A stretch of 64,000 nt of DNA from Blasia pusilla (taxonomy: Eukaryota; Marchantiophyta; Marchantiopsida; Blasiales), in NCBI GenBank assembly GCA_050084515.1, contig CM114274.1, positions 9,610,001 to 9,674,000 of the forward strand. The letters are read 5' to 3'. This document shows positions 1 through 11,919 of this stretch, in pieces (positions within the stretch are counted from its first letter, which is position 1; the number at the start of each line of letters is the position of its first letter). Made by a program: the position numbers and the translations under genes. The notes under the pieces are model-generated. The model had not been told where the DNA came from and ran no database searches. It worked only from the letters and a program-made list of their open reading frames with translations.

Positions 1-3000
1 CGCTTTATCTCCTATCATTCCTCATAAAAAATATGCGTCACATATGAGATCTCTTAAAGGCATAATATGTTCCAAACATAATGAGATTTCTTGAAAAGAT
101 ATATGAAATATAGATTAGAAGAATTTGAGTCCACGACCATCACACCCTTATAAGAAGGTATCTCCTTACCTCAAAAATATTTGTTGTTTCCAACTTTCCA
201 TGTTGAGGCTTGGAACTGTCCTTCCATGGAGATGCTACCTAACCAAATCAATAAAAAAGATGACAAAAGTTAAAAGAGCTTTTCCACTTGTTACTTCTTC
301 AATCCTCGTCAAGGAACATAAAATATCCTTAAAGTTTTTGAAGATTTTCTTCTTCCACGATATCATTCATTACAACAACAAATCTTGACATTCTTATTTA
401 TCACAATCTTCCAAGAGTTTCTTATCTTCTTGCCACTCTCAATAGTCTCATTTCAATTATAAAAGATTTGGCAAAAACAAGATTATTAAGATCAACCAAA
501 ACATCATTGTAAAAATTTCTATGTATAATAGGATATGATAATGATTTGTATTTAATGGACTTTTCTTCCACTAAATTAATAGTTTTTATATATATGTTTA
601 TTGAAGAAATAACCCACTCTTTTCCATATATTTCTCATTTCATTTCACCTCATTCTAATTGTATTTTTCGTTAATATAACGGAAAATACAATTAGTTCTT
701 CTTCTGTATCTGATCTTTCAACTTCATCTTTACTTATCCCTTAATAAGTCTTCTTCTTACACTTATTATATATATCATCCAAAAAATTACAAAAGACTAT
801 TCTAAATTCTTTCCAAAAATCAAGCAGAGGTAGCTTCCATCTACAAAATTTCAACTTCAAAACTTTCCACAAATCAAGTAGAGATAACTTACATCTACGA
901 AGTTTTAACTTCAAAACTTTCAACTTCTTGGAACATATATAATATTTAAAGATTTAATATCTTGAATCTAGTTTTTGTTTTTAAAGACTAGAAAATATAA
1001 CATTCTAGATTTAATATCTTTGATCTAGTTTTTTAACACACTAGCATATCGAGAAAGTGTGCGGAGAAAAATGTGTTGAGAAAAAGGCTGACCTTATGAA
1101 AATGATGAGTTCCGGAGGATAACCCCATAAACCTGGAAGGAGACAAACTGCTATAGCTTTAGGTTGAGGTGGAATATTTGTAGGGGTGTGGGAACCCTCT
1201 TTATCTTCTATCCTCATGGGTTTATTCTAACGAATTCCAAATCATATGTATTACCGTCTTTACCTTTAACTCGACCATATCTAGTTGCGCAGCTCGAGGT
1301 GGGAGGTACATGTGATGATATTCCTTCGTTCGTTTCTCTATAGGACGATTGCAATGGCTAATATCTCTTGACTAATTTATTTAGTTATAATGGGGGACAT
1401 GTTTACGTAGACTCTTCGATCGGAGCCACAGGATCGATCAATAAAGTAACCAGAGAAGGTTAGCTTTATCAGATAATAATAATAATAATTATTATTATTA
1501 GTTGGATTCTTCCGTATATATGTCTGGACGACGATGTTGGCGCCGTCATGCAACTGCACCTGCTGCATGCATGCATGCAGAACGCGTGCGGACGCCGCGA
1601 TCTATTGACATCGCATGCACTCGCGCGCAGGAGCCGGGCCGGGGCCGGGGCCGGGGCCGGCGCAGTCACAGTTATACTACTACTACTACAACTACTAATA
1701 CTGCTATAGCAGCCAAATGAGGAAAGAAGACGTGTCAGCATTTCAATGCAACCGCCCCAGATCGGCGTAGATCGACGCACGAGCCTTTGGACTCGTGCTA
1801 CGGCTCGCTCAGCTGCCTGGCTACCCTACCATGCCACATGGGCATGTATAAAGTTATAGTATTAGGATTCAGGGTCCCTGAGTTAGGGGCCGACCGAACC
1901 AAACAAACCACCCCATACGTCCGCGTTTGGGACGGCCATCCTTACATCCATCCGTCCTTAGTGGCGCGACGGGCGGCCGGGAAAGGGAACAGGTTCTGGA
2001 GTTAACTGTTGAAGCACTAGGGAATGTTGTACAGTTTTGTCTCCCACTGGTTAGTAAGCTAGCGAACGAAGTAGATGGATAGTCGTCGCGATCCGCGTGC
2101 ATTCTGCATGCCCGCCATGCCCAGTTGGAATCTAGCTCATGAGATCGATGCGAGGTCGGACTTGCTTGCGCTAGGAACTCGTGGTGCGTCTCGGAATGAA
2201 ATTGGAGGATTCGATGGCGACGTCACGACTGTGCAGATGTGTGTAATCGAGATTCGGAGTGCGCTTCAAGGCTGTGCAGCTGCTTCAACTTCGGAACATA
2301 TCCCATTGAGGTTTATCCGCGCTCGCCAATTGGTTACAATCCTGTAATATGTGCTAAGAGATCGATACGGCCTTTGAATAGTAGTTTCATTGATCCTCTT
2401 GTTCTTGTGGACCCATGTCGAGTCCGTCATGGATTGACTTGAGGAGCTAGCTTTGCGGGATTCGTGATCGATGTACAATGCGAAGCAGGGCGTTTTGTCA
2501 AAAATTCCCGGGCCCTGTCATCGGATGCCCCCCGAGCCTTTTGGCCCTCTTCGCGCGACTTGGATCTCGTTTGCAATCGCTCCGGTTCATCTGCAATGCT
2601 CACGAAAAAAATGGCCAGGGCCGGCCACTTCGGTGCGGTGCGCATGCGCATGCAAGGATCGAACGTATCGGGTTAACATTAGCGTACTTGCTTACAACGT
2701 GTTCAGCTTCAAGAGCTAAGAGCTGAGGTTAAGATGATTTATGGACCGTTCTGGCAGGATTGGGAACAGGATAGAGAGAAGCTGGATATCCTTGCATCGT
2801 TCGGGCGGCATGTGGTGCATAGTCCCGAAGAAGAGTGGCCTGATTGTTTCATGGATCGATATTTGATCACTTATCACGCGATGGATGGGATTTAGAAGTT
2901 GAAATTGTCTTCCAACTGGTCAGCTTCAGGTTCTACTTGGACCGGGGCTTCCGAGTCCAATGTGGCGGCATCAAACACGGCAAGCCTTTACATTTATCTT

Positions 3001-3310
3001 GTGCTAGATATTACCATTCCTTTAATATTCACAGCATCCACTGCAACTTCACTCAAATCAGCACGCAGCCTGAATTTTTCCAGAATTCTTACCTGTCCAT
3101 CTATCCTTCGATCGACCGAGCACGAGATGCAGCCGCCATCGACGAAGGTCATGGGATCCACGAGCCAGTTCTAGAGACGGATCCAGCCACTGAGCGGAGC
3201 CTGTGCTACCGAATTACGGGAATCCCACAAAGAGTTCTCACGTCACTGATTCTGCAGAGAAAGGAGAGCCGATGCTGTGACAATTCTCTCTCGCGTTTTA
3301 GTGAGCAGTC

Positions 3311-3373
<63 letters not shown>

Positions 3374-3900
3374 AAACAAACGGACGTCGTCGTCGTCGTC
3401 ACGAACCAAAAGCGTAGGGCCCGGATGAATTAAAGCCAGACGGAGAGTCACGGAGACCATCATCGACGGTCGGAGGAATCGCACTGCGGAAGACTCGAGC
3501 TTGTAAGTAAGAACATGTCTCGTGATATGGCCGAAGCGCGCATAATTTGAAAGATCTCTCGAAGTTCTTTGCTCGCGTAGTACGAGGAACTCTCCGTTTC
3601 TGCGGATCCAGATTTTCGCTGCTGAGATTCCGATAATGAGTTTTTAAATGCATGTGATCTAAAACTGTCAATCGAGTCTCCGCTCAGTAGATTCAGCAGT
3701 CGAATATATGCCTTCTACCTTGTATGATTAAATCGACGAAGCAATTATTGCGTGTATCTGTTTCTCTGATATCGTGGAATTCTCATCTCCTGTCGCCAGC
3801 CAGCAACGTTCATGTGCGCAGAAGTTGCAGCCGACCTCGACCGCGCTGCCTCTAGATCCGAAGCTCGATCTCGCTCGGCGTCAGATCCGAGCTGCGACCT
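1..3900. other. Unassigned DNA, no gene recognised
   Basis: The first 1.1 kb is AT-rich and contains a two-copy tandem repeat of about 47 bp (roughly 814-929) and a second short duplication around 940-1035. Simple repeats include an AAT/ATT run at about 1471-1500, a GGGGCC run at about 1634-1661 and a TAC run near 1674. The stretch 2460-3430 is open in several frames but resembles nothing I know. It may include the upstream region of the gene that starts at 3901. I see no conserved domain. Confidence 0.5.
3311..3373. repeat. (ATCT)n microsatellite
   Basis: Uninterrupted tetranucleotide ATCT repeat, about 16 units. A short GTC run follows at about 3386-3400. Confidence 0.95.
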
Positions 3901-5121
3901 ATGGCTTCCGACACCACGTCACGTTCTTCTGTGGCAATATGGAGCTACTGCGCATGCGTTGTGGGGATTTTCCTCATCCTTGGCTTGCCGTTGATTAGTT
4001 GTTCTGGGCACCGTTTCCCCTATCCGTGGAAGCCGGCAGGCGATTTGGAGATTTTGTCGATGTCGCGAAGTAATCCCGAGCGCCTTGAAATCGTGGACGA
4101 TCGTGATCTGCGAGCGGGACCGTCGACTTCTGCGAGAAATGGGTGGCACCACCGAAAGTTCATGCGATTCGGAGGGTCGGTACCTCCAGAAACTGCGCCG
4201 GGACTCTTCCAGGAGAAGAGTATTCTTACCGTGCGCATCCAACGTCGAAGCTCGGGAGTGTACCCAGGGTCACAACCAAATCGAATGCGTATATATATTG
4301 ATTCTGCCCATGATTCCCAGCTGCAGCAGGGAGAACCAGTCGAAGTCCAGAAGGTCTCAACGGGGAGCACTGAAGATTCGTGGAGAGAGCCGCGAGAACT
4401 GGATCCCCGAAATTCCGACATCGATCGTTCTGATTCGTGGCAGAGTTTGCACCTACATTCACATCAGGATGTCTTTCTAATTGAACCCGTGGTCCAGGAG
4501 CGCTCGCTCTTAGAGGCGAGTCCTTCATCCAAAACACGTGCAACGCATCGTGAGCAAAGGAATGGAGCACCCATCTCTGAATTAACGTCAAGCCTCGAAA
4601 TACAGATCATGAGAGCGGTCGTAAAAGCACCGAAAATTCAACATGAGATCTATAGACCCTTCATTGAATCCGAGGAAGCAGGAAATTTTCCTTTTGTATC
4701 CACAAGGCCCAGCCCTGACCAACGCCATCTTCCACGCAGTCCTTCAAATCCGCAGCCGATGCAGCAACGGGAATCTCAGAATGAAGATGAACACGGTGAA
4801 GAACAAGAACAAGAAGAGGAAGTCGCAGGATTGGATCCGATTCACGGTCGTCTTCAACCTTTGCCAGGCCTCAGCGATCACGCAGACCTTCAGACCCCTA
4901 AAGTCGCCGACGACAGTAAGGAAACAACAGAAATAGTTCTACCTATAGCAGCTGCAGAGATCAATCCTTCTACTCTACCTCCAAACGTGCACGAAGCTAA
5001 CCATCTCCATCTCCAGAATCTGCGAGCGTATAACCGTGATGTCGATTATCAGCCAGTGTTCCAGAAACTCCCCAGGGATACCGATGTACCTCGCCGAGGT
5101 CCCAGTCCCATCCATAATTGA
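3901..5121 (+). CDS. Secreted protein with C-terminal peptide-hormone-like motif
   Basis: Single intact frame of 406 aa. Residues 1-36 form a signal peptide: a polar start, a hydrophobic core (VVGIFLILGLPLI) and a likely cleavage site near SCSG. The middle is polar and low in complexity, with an acidic E/Q-rich tract near residues 295-310, which suggests disorder. The last 25 residues start with DY and end DVPRRGPSPIHN followed by stop. The G-P-x-P-x-H-N ending matches the last seven positions of CLE peptides. A DY start with an HN end is also the signature of Tyr-sulfated RGF/GLV peptides. CLE and RGF precursors are usually 80-120 aa, so 406 aa is unusual. The three tail exons at 30120-32198 share the DY ... 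PSP spacing. Seen: signal peptide, motif and intact frame. Inferred: a processed extracellular signal. The start is the ATG before the signal peptide. Introns cannot be excluded. Confidence 0.6.
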   Translation: MASDTTSRSSVAIWSYCACVVGIFLILGLPLISCSGHRFPYPWKPAGDLEILSMSRSNPERLEIVDDRDLRAGPSTSARNGWHHRKFMRFGGSVPPETAPGLFQEKSILTVRIQRRSSGVYPGSQPNRMRIYIDSAHDSQLQQGEPVEVQKVSTGSTEDSWREPRELDPRNSDIDRSDSWQSLHLHSHQDVFLIEPVVQERSLLEASPSSKTRATHREQRNGAPISELTSSLEIQIMRAVVKAPKIQHEIYRPFIESEEAGNFPFVSTRPSPDQRHLPRSPSNPQPMQQRESQNEDEHGEEQEQEEEVAGLDPIHGRLQPLPGLSDHADLQTPKVADDSKETTEIVLPIAAAEINPSTLPPNVHEANHLHLQNLRAYNRDVDYQPVFQKLPRDTDVPRRGPSPIHN

Positions 5122-5679
5122 CATAATTGAGCGACCTATACATACACACACATATATATATGTACACTACTACCGAGGCACACATGTAGATTGGTCACGT
5201 AACATGGGAAACATGAGAAATAATCTATGCAAACGACTAGAGCTCAGCATTCAACTGCAGTCTGAGGCGGGTACTTTCGATCGCATGCATGCATATGTAC
5301 GACCAATCAATGGATTGAAAGGTTTACTAAGTCGCACTCTATCGCCAGCTCAGGTTGAGAGGTGAATGTAGTTCATCCCAAGTTGTGCGAAAGCTAAATA
5401 AGATCCCACGCTGGAGCTCTGAGAGATAAGTGTATTTCGTCCTAACGTCCAATGAAAAAGCTAGTTACGATCTAGAGCCAGTTGAGAGAGAGAGAGGAGT
5501 GTAGTTCGTATTGAGGTTAAGCGCGCAATTAAGGTTTTCGATATCGAACAAAGTGGAGTACACTCACAACGTTGAGGTGATGCAGTAGAAGTCCATGGAG
5601 TTACTCCATGGGAATGCTTAGGTCTTCAAATATCATGGACTGATGGTAGTGATGAATACCGGCATGTATATACACATCT

Positions 5680-5711
5680 CCAAGAATTACTTGAAAGCAA
5701 GTAATTCTTGG
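5680..5711. repeat. Perfect 14-bp hairpin
   Basis: The arms CCAAGAATTACTTG and CAAGTAATTCTTGG are exact inverted copies around the loop AAAG. It lies about 560 bp after the stop codon of the 3901-5121 gene. The function is unknown and it could simply be a small palindrome. Confidence 0.8.
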
Positions 5712-7265
5712 ATCTCTTGTGCGTCTCTTGCGGTGCGTGAGAAACTAGATCGGGCGCTGGAACGTCCATCAGTATATTAGTAATACGTCATTAGGGTCTC
5801 CATAGAAAGAAAGGTGGGATCAATTGATGTAAATATATAAACGTATGTTAGTAAGACTTGTATGTTATGTGCTCATTATTCGTTTTCATCTTGTTACTTT
5901 GACCCCAAAGATTTGGAAAAAAAGAAAATCTTGAGGGTCTTGCGGCCATCACCTTTCCTGTACAAGTATTCCATGAAGAATATGTACTATTTCATCACCA
6001 AAGTTACTCCTATGATGGCTAATTTTAATCTTTCGAAAAGATTCTAGGATGTTTTATTATTCTACGAAAGACCTCAAAGATCTACTCGGTGACACCTCTC
6101 TATGAACTTCAAAATGAGTCAGGTGGACTTATGGTATTCCTTATTAATAAATGAGGCCACAATTGATGTTGGATTAATAATTGATGAACACAATCTACAC
6201 ATTCGTACCATTCGTTTCTATCATGAGACGCTGCATTTCTTAAATCTTATAAAGTCTGTATATCCATTAAACAGTCTAGATGTACACCCACACTATACTG
6301 TACCATCCTAACAATTCAGGTTAGGTATTTAACTTTGACCGGAGGTTCCTTTGTTCTTGACTTTAGTAAGAGGACTTTCTCTACTAGGGTTTTAAAAGAG
6401 GATTTCTTAAGATTAGAACATCATACCCATGCATATATATTACATTTATGAATACAAACTTATTGATAGTGTAATGCATTTGCTTATCACTTTTAGTACT
6501 TAATTTCTTAGAATCTCATCAAGTTTTCTTACAGTGGAAGAGAGAGACACATATTTTTAAATAACTTTTTCCAGTCAATTGTATCAAACTTTCTTAGTGG
6601 TTGATGAAAAGACATAAATTTTTTAAAGCCCCTTCTTTAAAGTTTTCTTACGGAAGAGAAAATATAAACACGTGGTTGGACTAATCTGGGAATTCTACTT
6701 CACGTTACCAAAAAATTGAATTACAAATTGTAACTCACCTAAACTTGAATCCCGCTACCAATAGCGGGATAGCGCAAGTAATAGCCCCTAAAAGTCACTT
6801 ATGGAGACCCGGCTTTCAAAAGTCTCCATCACGTTCTAGCAGGTCGTGCAGAGTAACTCAGGAATCACTTTTACAGTTTACCAAGGACTTCAAGTCGTTG
6901 CACAGTTGCAGTCGATCTCGACCTTCAGATGAATTCCTGCATTTTAGGCTCTGTTCTCTCAGTCGATCACAGTCGGTCAGATAGCGTCTCCCTCCCGTAC
7001 GTGAAGAGATCGAAGTGAACTGCAGAATAGATATTGTCGAATATTGTGTCATGCGCATGTTCTATGAGATCTTTGCTGGACATGACACACGAAGAGGAGA
7101 GACTGAAATTCACTGGATCGAGTAGTAATTAACTAAGGGCCCGATCATGAATGTTTATGCACTCGTACTTCACTTCACTCGATCGATCGAGATACATTCG
7201 AGCACTCAGATTGACTCATGCACCTGCTCCAGCTAGCTCAACAGAAGTTGAATTGTCACAAATAG

Positions 7266-7505
7266 ATGGATCTATATTCAGCCATAGATCTCGAAACTTC
7301 AACCGCCCCACTCCAAGCGATTCCAAGTTCATCCCCTGAAGGTTGGAAAAGGTACTTTTCGAGCAGTGGAGTAGTGGATAATCAGGGACAAGTTGTGAAC
7401 CTCATCCTTCCAAGAAACGTACCGTGCTCGAAGTTTCAAACTCCTCGATTGAAAAGTACGCCTTCTTCCCTGAGGAGAGGAAGCAGGCCGAGCTCGTCTA
7501 ATTGA
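7266..7505 (+). CDS. Hypothetical small ORF with RRG-x-x-P-x-x-x-N ending
   Basis: An 79-residue frame ends LRRGSRPSSSN and stop. This resembles the PRRGPSPIHN-stop ending of the protein at 3901-5121, and both end AAT TGA. There is no signal peptide and no DY motif in this frame, so it may be the last exon of a relative, a decayed copy or chance. I do not assign a function. Confidence 0.2.
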   Translation: MDLYSAIDLETSTAPLQAIPSSSPEGWKRYFSSSGVVDNQGQVVNLILPRNVPCSKFQTPRLKSTPSSLRRGSRPSSSN

Positions 7506-8555
7506 AGGACGCGTAATCATGAATGATAAATTGAAGGGTGGACTTTCTTCCGCATTGAAGGAAGAAATAGATTCAGTTCAGCTAATTTAGCCACGCGTCA
7601 GTGTGTCTGGTGCAAGGCTTCCGTGAGAAATGAGCGACGGTGGTGGATCGGGGATCGGACCTGATGTAGTAGTTAGCACAGCCGAATGGTCCGGATCCCA
7701 ACCGAAGACGTTTTCGGTGCACACGCACTATTCACCTTCAAACTCATGAGGATACAGTCCTGATTTCGTTTGAAGTTCCCGGACCTAGCTGGCAGTTCCA
7801 CGTGTACACCTGTACACTTTCACATGAATCCCTTGCTTGGATGAGACCAATGCGAGCTTGCCACCTGCCTGCCATCTGAGGATTCGGTTTTGGGATCTGT
7901 CAAATTGGGCCACGTCTTACAGTAATGATCTCATTTAATTACCCAGTGATGTTTACTTTTGATCCTACTCCGTCTCAGTCTTTGGAAAGCAAGAATCCGA
8001 AACGCTCGCCGCATGCATCAACTAATTCTATGTCCTCAACGCGCGCTTCTTTCATGGATGTCCCGTCTTCGTGCGATGCACTTTGGACCACTACAAAGAA
8101 ATTGTCCACTCAATATTCGTCATGAGCAGCGTCCGCTCGCCTGACTGGACTCGCTGGGTTTCTTTTGACCACGCGAAATAGTGGCCTGTTCCTCTTAGAC
8201 AGGAACAGAGAAACAACATGTATCGGAAGATTCAGCTGGATTCCCTCGCTTCGAGAAGCGTACTTACCTAACACCTCCGTCTCAACACAGTGGACAAGCT
8301 TCCAAGCCATTCTAGTTCGGTCACTACACAACGGCTTTATTTCTGATATCTCCATATCAGAAACGAAGCCGGACGCGGATACAAATGCGATCTGAAATTC
8401 ATGAATGAACGAAACCAGACGTCACAAACCCATTGCCACTTTGGTCAGTCACTCACTTCTTTTTCAATGAGACGACGTCACTCATCGATCAATCATTGGT
8501 CACTCTTCAAGATTGATGGTGGCCCATCCCTTCACTGTCCAATTCTTCGATCAGC

Positions 8556-8906
8556 CTACGGGCCTGTATTCAAAACTCCCACTTTGAATCTGATAAGGTC
8601 CTCCAAATACGTAGTAATATCTCTAAATCTCGAAACCGAACACCAATTTGGACCAAATACCTTAATTGATTCATCATCATTCATATGTTTAGGCACACAA
8701 TCTCCTTTCATTAACTTCATATTGAATAACCTCTTTATCAAAATAATCTTGTCTGATCCCAAAAAAAATTCATACATCCTCCCAAGAATGGTCAAAAGAG
8801 ATGATGTACTATTTCTCTTGAGAAGGTTTAATTTCACAGAGGAAATACTGAGAGGAAGTCCAATAGTAGGTAGGACCCTGCGGTCTAGAATAGGATCATC
8901 CTTCAC
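8556..8906 (-). pseudogene. Copia-like gag fragment (UBN2-like)
   Basis: The - strand frame contains ILIKRLFNMKLMKGDCVPKH, which resembles the conserved L-Y-N-L-K-M-x-E-G-x-S-V-x-x-H core of plant copia gag polyproteins. After it the similarity fades into altered sequence. No zinc knuckle, protease, integrase or RT is visible nearby, and no LTRs were seen. I read it as a small decayed remnant. The assignment rests on one short motif. Confidence 0.35.
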
Positions 8907-10100
8907 TGTTTCAGATATGTTCCAACCACTCTGAAGTTTTATTTGGAGAAGAGACTAGAAAATTCATCCTCCTACACATGACACTTCACATGTACTACAC
9001 CAGATACATATACCAAGCAGCCGTGGTCATTAAGTCACCTCTCACTCAAGAAGACTAAGTCACTAATCACATCATTGGTCATTCTTCTGGAGTGATGGTG
9101 GCCCATACCGTCATTCTCCAATTCGTCTACTGGTTATCAAGCAGACTCCATCAATGTAACACAAACGGGACATGTCCACAGGGCTTACATCGAACGTCTA
9201 CATATAGTCAAGCGATTTTCTCGTGATCGCAGAAATACTGTCACATTTTTTCGCCAGATAAATGATCAGTATGAAAATCTCGCATGTCGCAGGATCAGAT
9301 GTGCGCTGAGAATGTTAGCAGGTCTATATAGGGGCTGACCGGGAATCTCGATGAATATGAGAGCACTGAATCTCAACTGGTTTTCGCCAAGCCAGCACAG
9401 GTTATGATCAGTCACAAAAGTGAATATTCCAGTTGACTCCCAAGGAAAGTAGGACAGCGATCGCTGCGCGCGATTTCATCAAGGACATTCGTACGCATGA
9501 ACCAGGAAATTCAGAGATACACCTTGAGGTAAAAAACACTCGATGGTACCTGAGGTTATGGATGCAGACCGTACCGGTGCGCAACAGGTCTGGATCCGAT
9601 ACGTACGACCTTTCATGGATCGAGTGACTCATTAACTGTACAGACTTTAGAAAGAAAAGTGTTAGCGCGCGACATCGAATTGGAAAGCATGCATTAGGTT
9701 TAATCAACCGAACTTTCAAAAAAGCTCTTGCACGACCCTCTTTCTCTCACGAGTCGACTCAGTCGACCAGTACTTTGCAATGGGGAAGCATCTGAAAGGC
9801 TTCTAGGGCACACGCATCTGGTAGATGGAGGGTTACACTTCCTGCAATTGGACAGCAATCAGGCGGTAGCGACTTCAGAGACGCACAATGACGACTCCAG
9901 TTGAATTGCCTTGACAATCCACGATGCACATACAAACGATCGATTATAACCGAGCCACAGAATGCCAAATTAGATTCCGGAACTGCACGAAGTACTAAGG
10001 TATATAATACAAGCGCGTGCGCACTTTTATGAACTTGCGCACGTACGAGGCTTAGTTGGAAAGAGCATCATAATTTCAAGAACACGGCTCCAACTACTGC

Positions 10101-10168
10101 GCGTGGCCATTCAGCTCGGACCACATCCTCCACACAGATCTTCCGCATCATGTGGACGACGGCCACGC
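10101..10168. repeat. Two-part imperfect hairpin
   Basis: GCGTGGCC (10101-10108) pairs with GGCCACGC (10161-10168), and inside it CCACAT (10121-10126) pairs with ATGTGG (10150-10155). It sits directly beside the longer hairpin at 10166-10236. Confidence 0.6.
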
Positions 10169-10236
10169 AAGGGAATCGCGATCAGACGTGAAATGCTCCG
10201 GATCTATGCATTTCACGTCTGATCGCGATGGCCTTG
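10166..10236. repeat. Long hairpin with perfect 21-bp core stem
   Basis: Positions 10175-10195 and 10209-10229 are exact inverted copies (21 bp) around a 13-nt loop. A 2x2 internal mismatch separates this core from a further 7-bp pairing, CGCAAGG with CCTTGCG. The transcript would fold into a stem of about 30 bp. It could be a small-RNA precursor or a foldback-element remnant. No coding frame crosses it convincingly. Confidence 0.8.
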
Positions 10237-11871
10237 CGTTACTTACAACTTCTAAACGCAATACTAGTTTCCGTGAGATGAGAAAGATTTCAAATTACTA
10301 CTAATGGTTCACTTGATGCCGAGTGCGTCAATTGGGATCATGTGGTATCGTATTGACAGATTCCATTTCATGCGTTTATTTCAGTCAATTTGAGAATCAT
10401 GTCTAAGGAGTTCTTCTCGTTCTTTTCCTTTGAAAGGACAGATGCATATCTCTCCTTTCCTTTTCACATCCCGCGTCGACCAAGATCGATCGGAAGGCGT
10501 GTGGAAAGCTGGATGGCGCTTATCGCTCTGTACAATTCCACGATTTTTTTATGAGGTGAAAGGGCCGGGATGGTTTCCACTGGTCAACGATGGTAGTTTG
10601 CAACCGCCAATTGTGCATGAAGGATGGAATCGTGCAAGCCTCCCACTGCACGATGATTGATATTAGACCTGTCAAACGAATTGATTTCACGGGCTCCACA
10701 AGCCCTCGAGAACGATGGCCCGCTCACCGTGCGAGCTCTCCCTGGTACTGATTTAAGGAGCCTCCGCTCTCGGCATGAATCGTCGGCGATGTCGACGGAG
10801 ATAAGAGGACAGAACCCGAAAACCAATTTCAAGCACAGGCGTCAAACATCTTCGTAGACCTAATTCAGCCACACCTTGGAGATCCCTTGCAGATTTGCAA
10901 AAACGTGACGTAAATCGAGCATGGGAGTCGGACTTCCAGATGCGAGTGGAAAGCAAAAGCAAGTAGCAGTAGTTAGATTTGTCAGAAGTTCAAAAATCAT
11001 GGCTAAAGCGAATCAGTTCAAAAAGCATGGCTAAAGCGAATCAGTCACTAGTGCTAAAAACAAAACAAAATAATTTAAAAAACTCAGACTGGACGTACAT
11101 TCAACTCCTCACCTTCCTATCTTATCGCAAGCAGCCGGATGAAATCTAGAAGCATTCACGTGGACCTGCCAGCGTAGCGTAATGGAGTGGAGCGTCAGAT
11201 CATTGATCTCGGAGGAAGGAAGCAAGAAAATTCGCGGATCGGGTTTCCGAGCAATAATTCGTACATGCGCTCAAGAAGTCACCGCACCCGGTGTGCAATT
11301 GTCACTGGATCAGACCTGCAGTTCTCGCTTGCTTCATGATCACGCGAAATATGTCGATCAACCCTGACGAAACGGAAATAAGCCTCCATCGTGAACGCAA
11401 TCGCTACGCAGGCTATTCACGGAGTCTTTTCAGTCCTATCATTCCGTATTCTCGTTGTCTCTATTTTAATGAATAATCGCAATTCGAGTGCCCACGCTAT
11501 TACGTCATTATTAATTCTGGGCATCCTCTTTCAAGTGAGGCCGAAAATTGCTCAATACGCAATGATTAGAAGCTAGATTAGTCAACTCACGTGATCACTA
11601 GACCAAACTAGGAGACGGTCAGGAGAAGGCTGTCGTATCCCTTAAATTCTAGGATGAACACAGCCAATTCATTGGTCCTTAAATTCTCTTCGCGTGGTGG
11701 CGCCGTTACGTCCAGATTGCAGACTCCAGACATACGCAGGATCTCGAGAGTCATCGGAGACGTTGACGAGTTGACAGGCGCCACTTGCGCAATCTCTCAG
11801 AGGCAAGAATCCAAGAACCTGCCTCCAAGAGTGGAATATAAAACTTTAATAAAAACTGGGATGGAAAAAAC

Positions 11872-11919
11872 CCCTTCTGTCTCTTCGGGGCCGGTTTCGA
11901 CCCCGAAGAGACAGAAGGG
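11872..11919. repeat. Perfect 19-bp hairpin
   Basis: CCCTTCTGTCTCTTCGGGG (11872-11890) is exactly inverted at 11901-11919 around a 10-nt loop. It lies at the end of a short open frame (11654-11932) that shows no recognisable domain. Confidence 0.85.

Larger units (their letters stand above)
5122..8555. other. Unassigned DNA, mostly AT-rich
   Basis: No recognisable gene apart from a weak candidate at 7266-7505. A perfect 14-bp inverted repeat with a 4-nt loop lies at 5680-5711. The part from 5850 to 6740 is AT-rich with no long frame. From 6745 to 8400 composition is balanced and short frames occur, but none shows a domain. Confidence 0.4.

Noticed and set aside
1502-2726. Several short overlapping frames in GC-rich DNA
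   Set aside because: They overlap on both strands, are low in complexity, and show no domain or consistent splice structure.
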